A DNA stretch of 64,000 nucleotides from Macrothele yani (Eukaryota > Arthropoda > Arachnida > Araneae > Macrothelidae), in the NCBI GenBank assembly GCA_039090855.1, contig CM077034.1, forward strand, positions 16,587,803 to 16,651,802. The letters run 5' to 3'. A model generated the notes under the pieces. The model searched no databases. It was given only the letters and a program-made list of their open reading frames with translations, and was not told the DNA's origin. The position numbers were made by a program, and so were the translations under genes. Below are positions 63,799 through 64,000 of this stretch, one piece after another; within the stretch, counting starts at the first letter, position 1; each line of letters starts with the position of its first letter.

Positions 63799-64000
63799 AT
63801 TGGAGGTTTAACGACCACCGTGAGCAACTCAATGGGCTATAAGCAGTCGCCCGTCCCTAATTTAGGGTCACTGGTTCCAGGGAAGGGAGAGAGCCAGTGC
63901 CGTAAGACAAACACAACATCCATGCCTCACCGGGATTCGAACCCGGACCCCTTTCGGACGAATGATGAGAGGCCAACGCCTTAGACCACTGCGCCACCGG
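63764..64000 (-). mobile_element. SINE1 copy running to window edge
   Basis: T run 63764-63797, full body, B box (GGGATTCGAACCC on plus), head to CCACCGG at the window's last base. The end of the head is outside. It inserted into the SINE4 fragment. Confidence 0.92.

Overview
This 64 kb window looks like arthropod nuclear DNA, possibly chelicerate. That is inferred from the transposon families, which resemble those common in arachnid genomes, and is not proven. I found no host protein-coding gene. Almost everything recognisable is a mobile element or a tandem array derived from one: Tc1-like (D34E) and mariner-like (D34D) DNA transposons, one RTE-type LINE family in at least seven pieces, a second LINE, several tRNA-headed SINE families, foldback elements, and about ten tandem arrays with units from 21 bp to several hundred bp. 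Every transposase and reverse transcriptase reading frame is truncated, frameshifted or stopped.

Layout. 0-5.7 kb: end of a Tc1 element, a reverse-oriented LINE, a Tc1 element (family A) split by a SINE with a 13 bp duplication, and a dead mariner. 5.8-9.6 kb: a complete Tc1 element (family B) whose transposase gene contains about 31 copies of an 82 bp unit. 9.7-12.15 kb: eight tRNA-like sequences in 325 bp tandem units. 12.5-15.5 kb: mariner fragment, Tc1 (family C), mariner (family D copy 1). 16.3-20.1 kb: a 146/143 bp alternating satellite with a nuclear-receptor-type direct repeat in each unit. 20.3-23 kb: mariner fragment, and a SINE interrupted by mariner D copy 2. 23.6-27 kb: 21 bp and 82 bp satellites. 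28.5-30 kb: Tc1 (family D) with matching ends. 30.5-35.1 kb: hairpin, a 1.4 kb foldback element, and a 230 bp array ending in a MITE. 35.2-39 kb: SINE cluster partly made by tandem segmental duplication. 39.3-42.5 kb: Tc1 (family E), the longest LINE copy, a dispersed repeat. 43-45 kb: a SINE containing a 1.8 kb insert. 45.5-48.3 kb: satellite locus 2 invaded by a LINE whose 3' tail is repeated five times. 49.7-54.5 kb: two LINE ends and a 113 bp satellite. 54.5-64 kb: GC-rich blocks, SINEs, Tc1 family A copy 2 inside another satellite, LINE ends and a degenerate Tc1 (family F).

Nested insertions give a relative chronology. Empty sites within the window, or matched duplications, support SINE into Tc1-A, SINE into the dispersed repeat, mariner-D into SINE2, LINE into the satellite element, and Tc1-A into the ~145 bp satellite. 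The most unusual material is the receptor-site satellite, the Tc1-internal minisatellite, the tRNA-like array with a rebuilt anticodon arm, and the tandemly repeated LINE tail. All coordinates were read by eye. Boundaries given without a TA or target-site duplication are approximate to about 5-20 bp.
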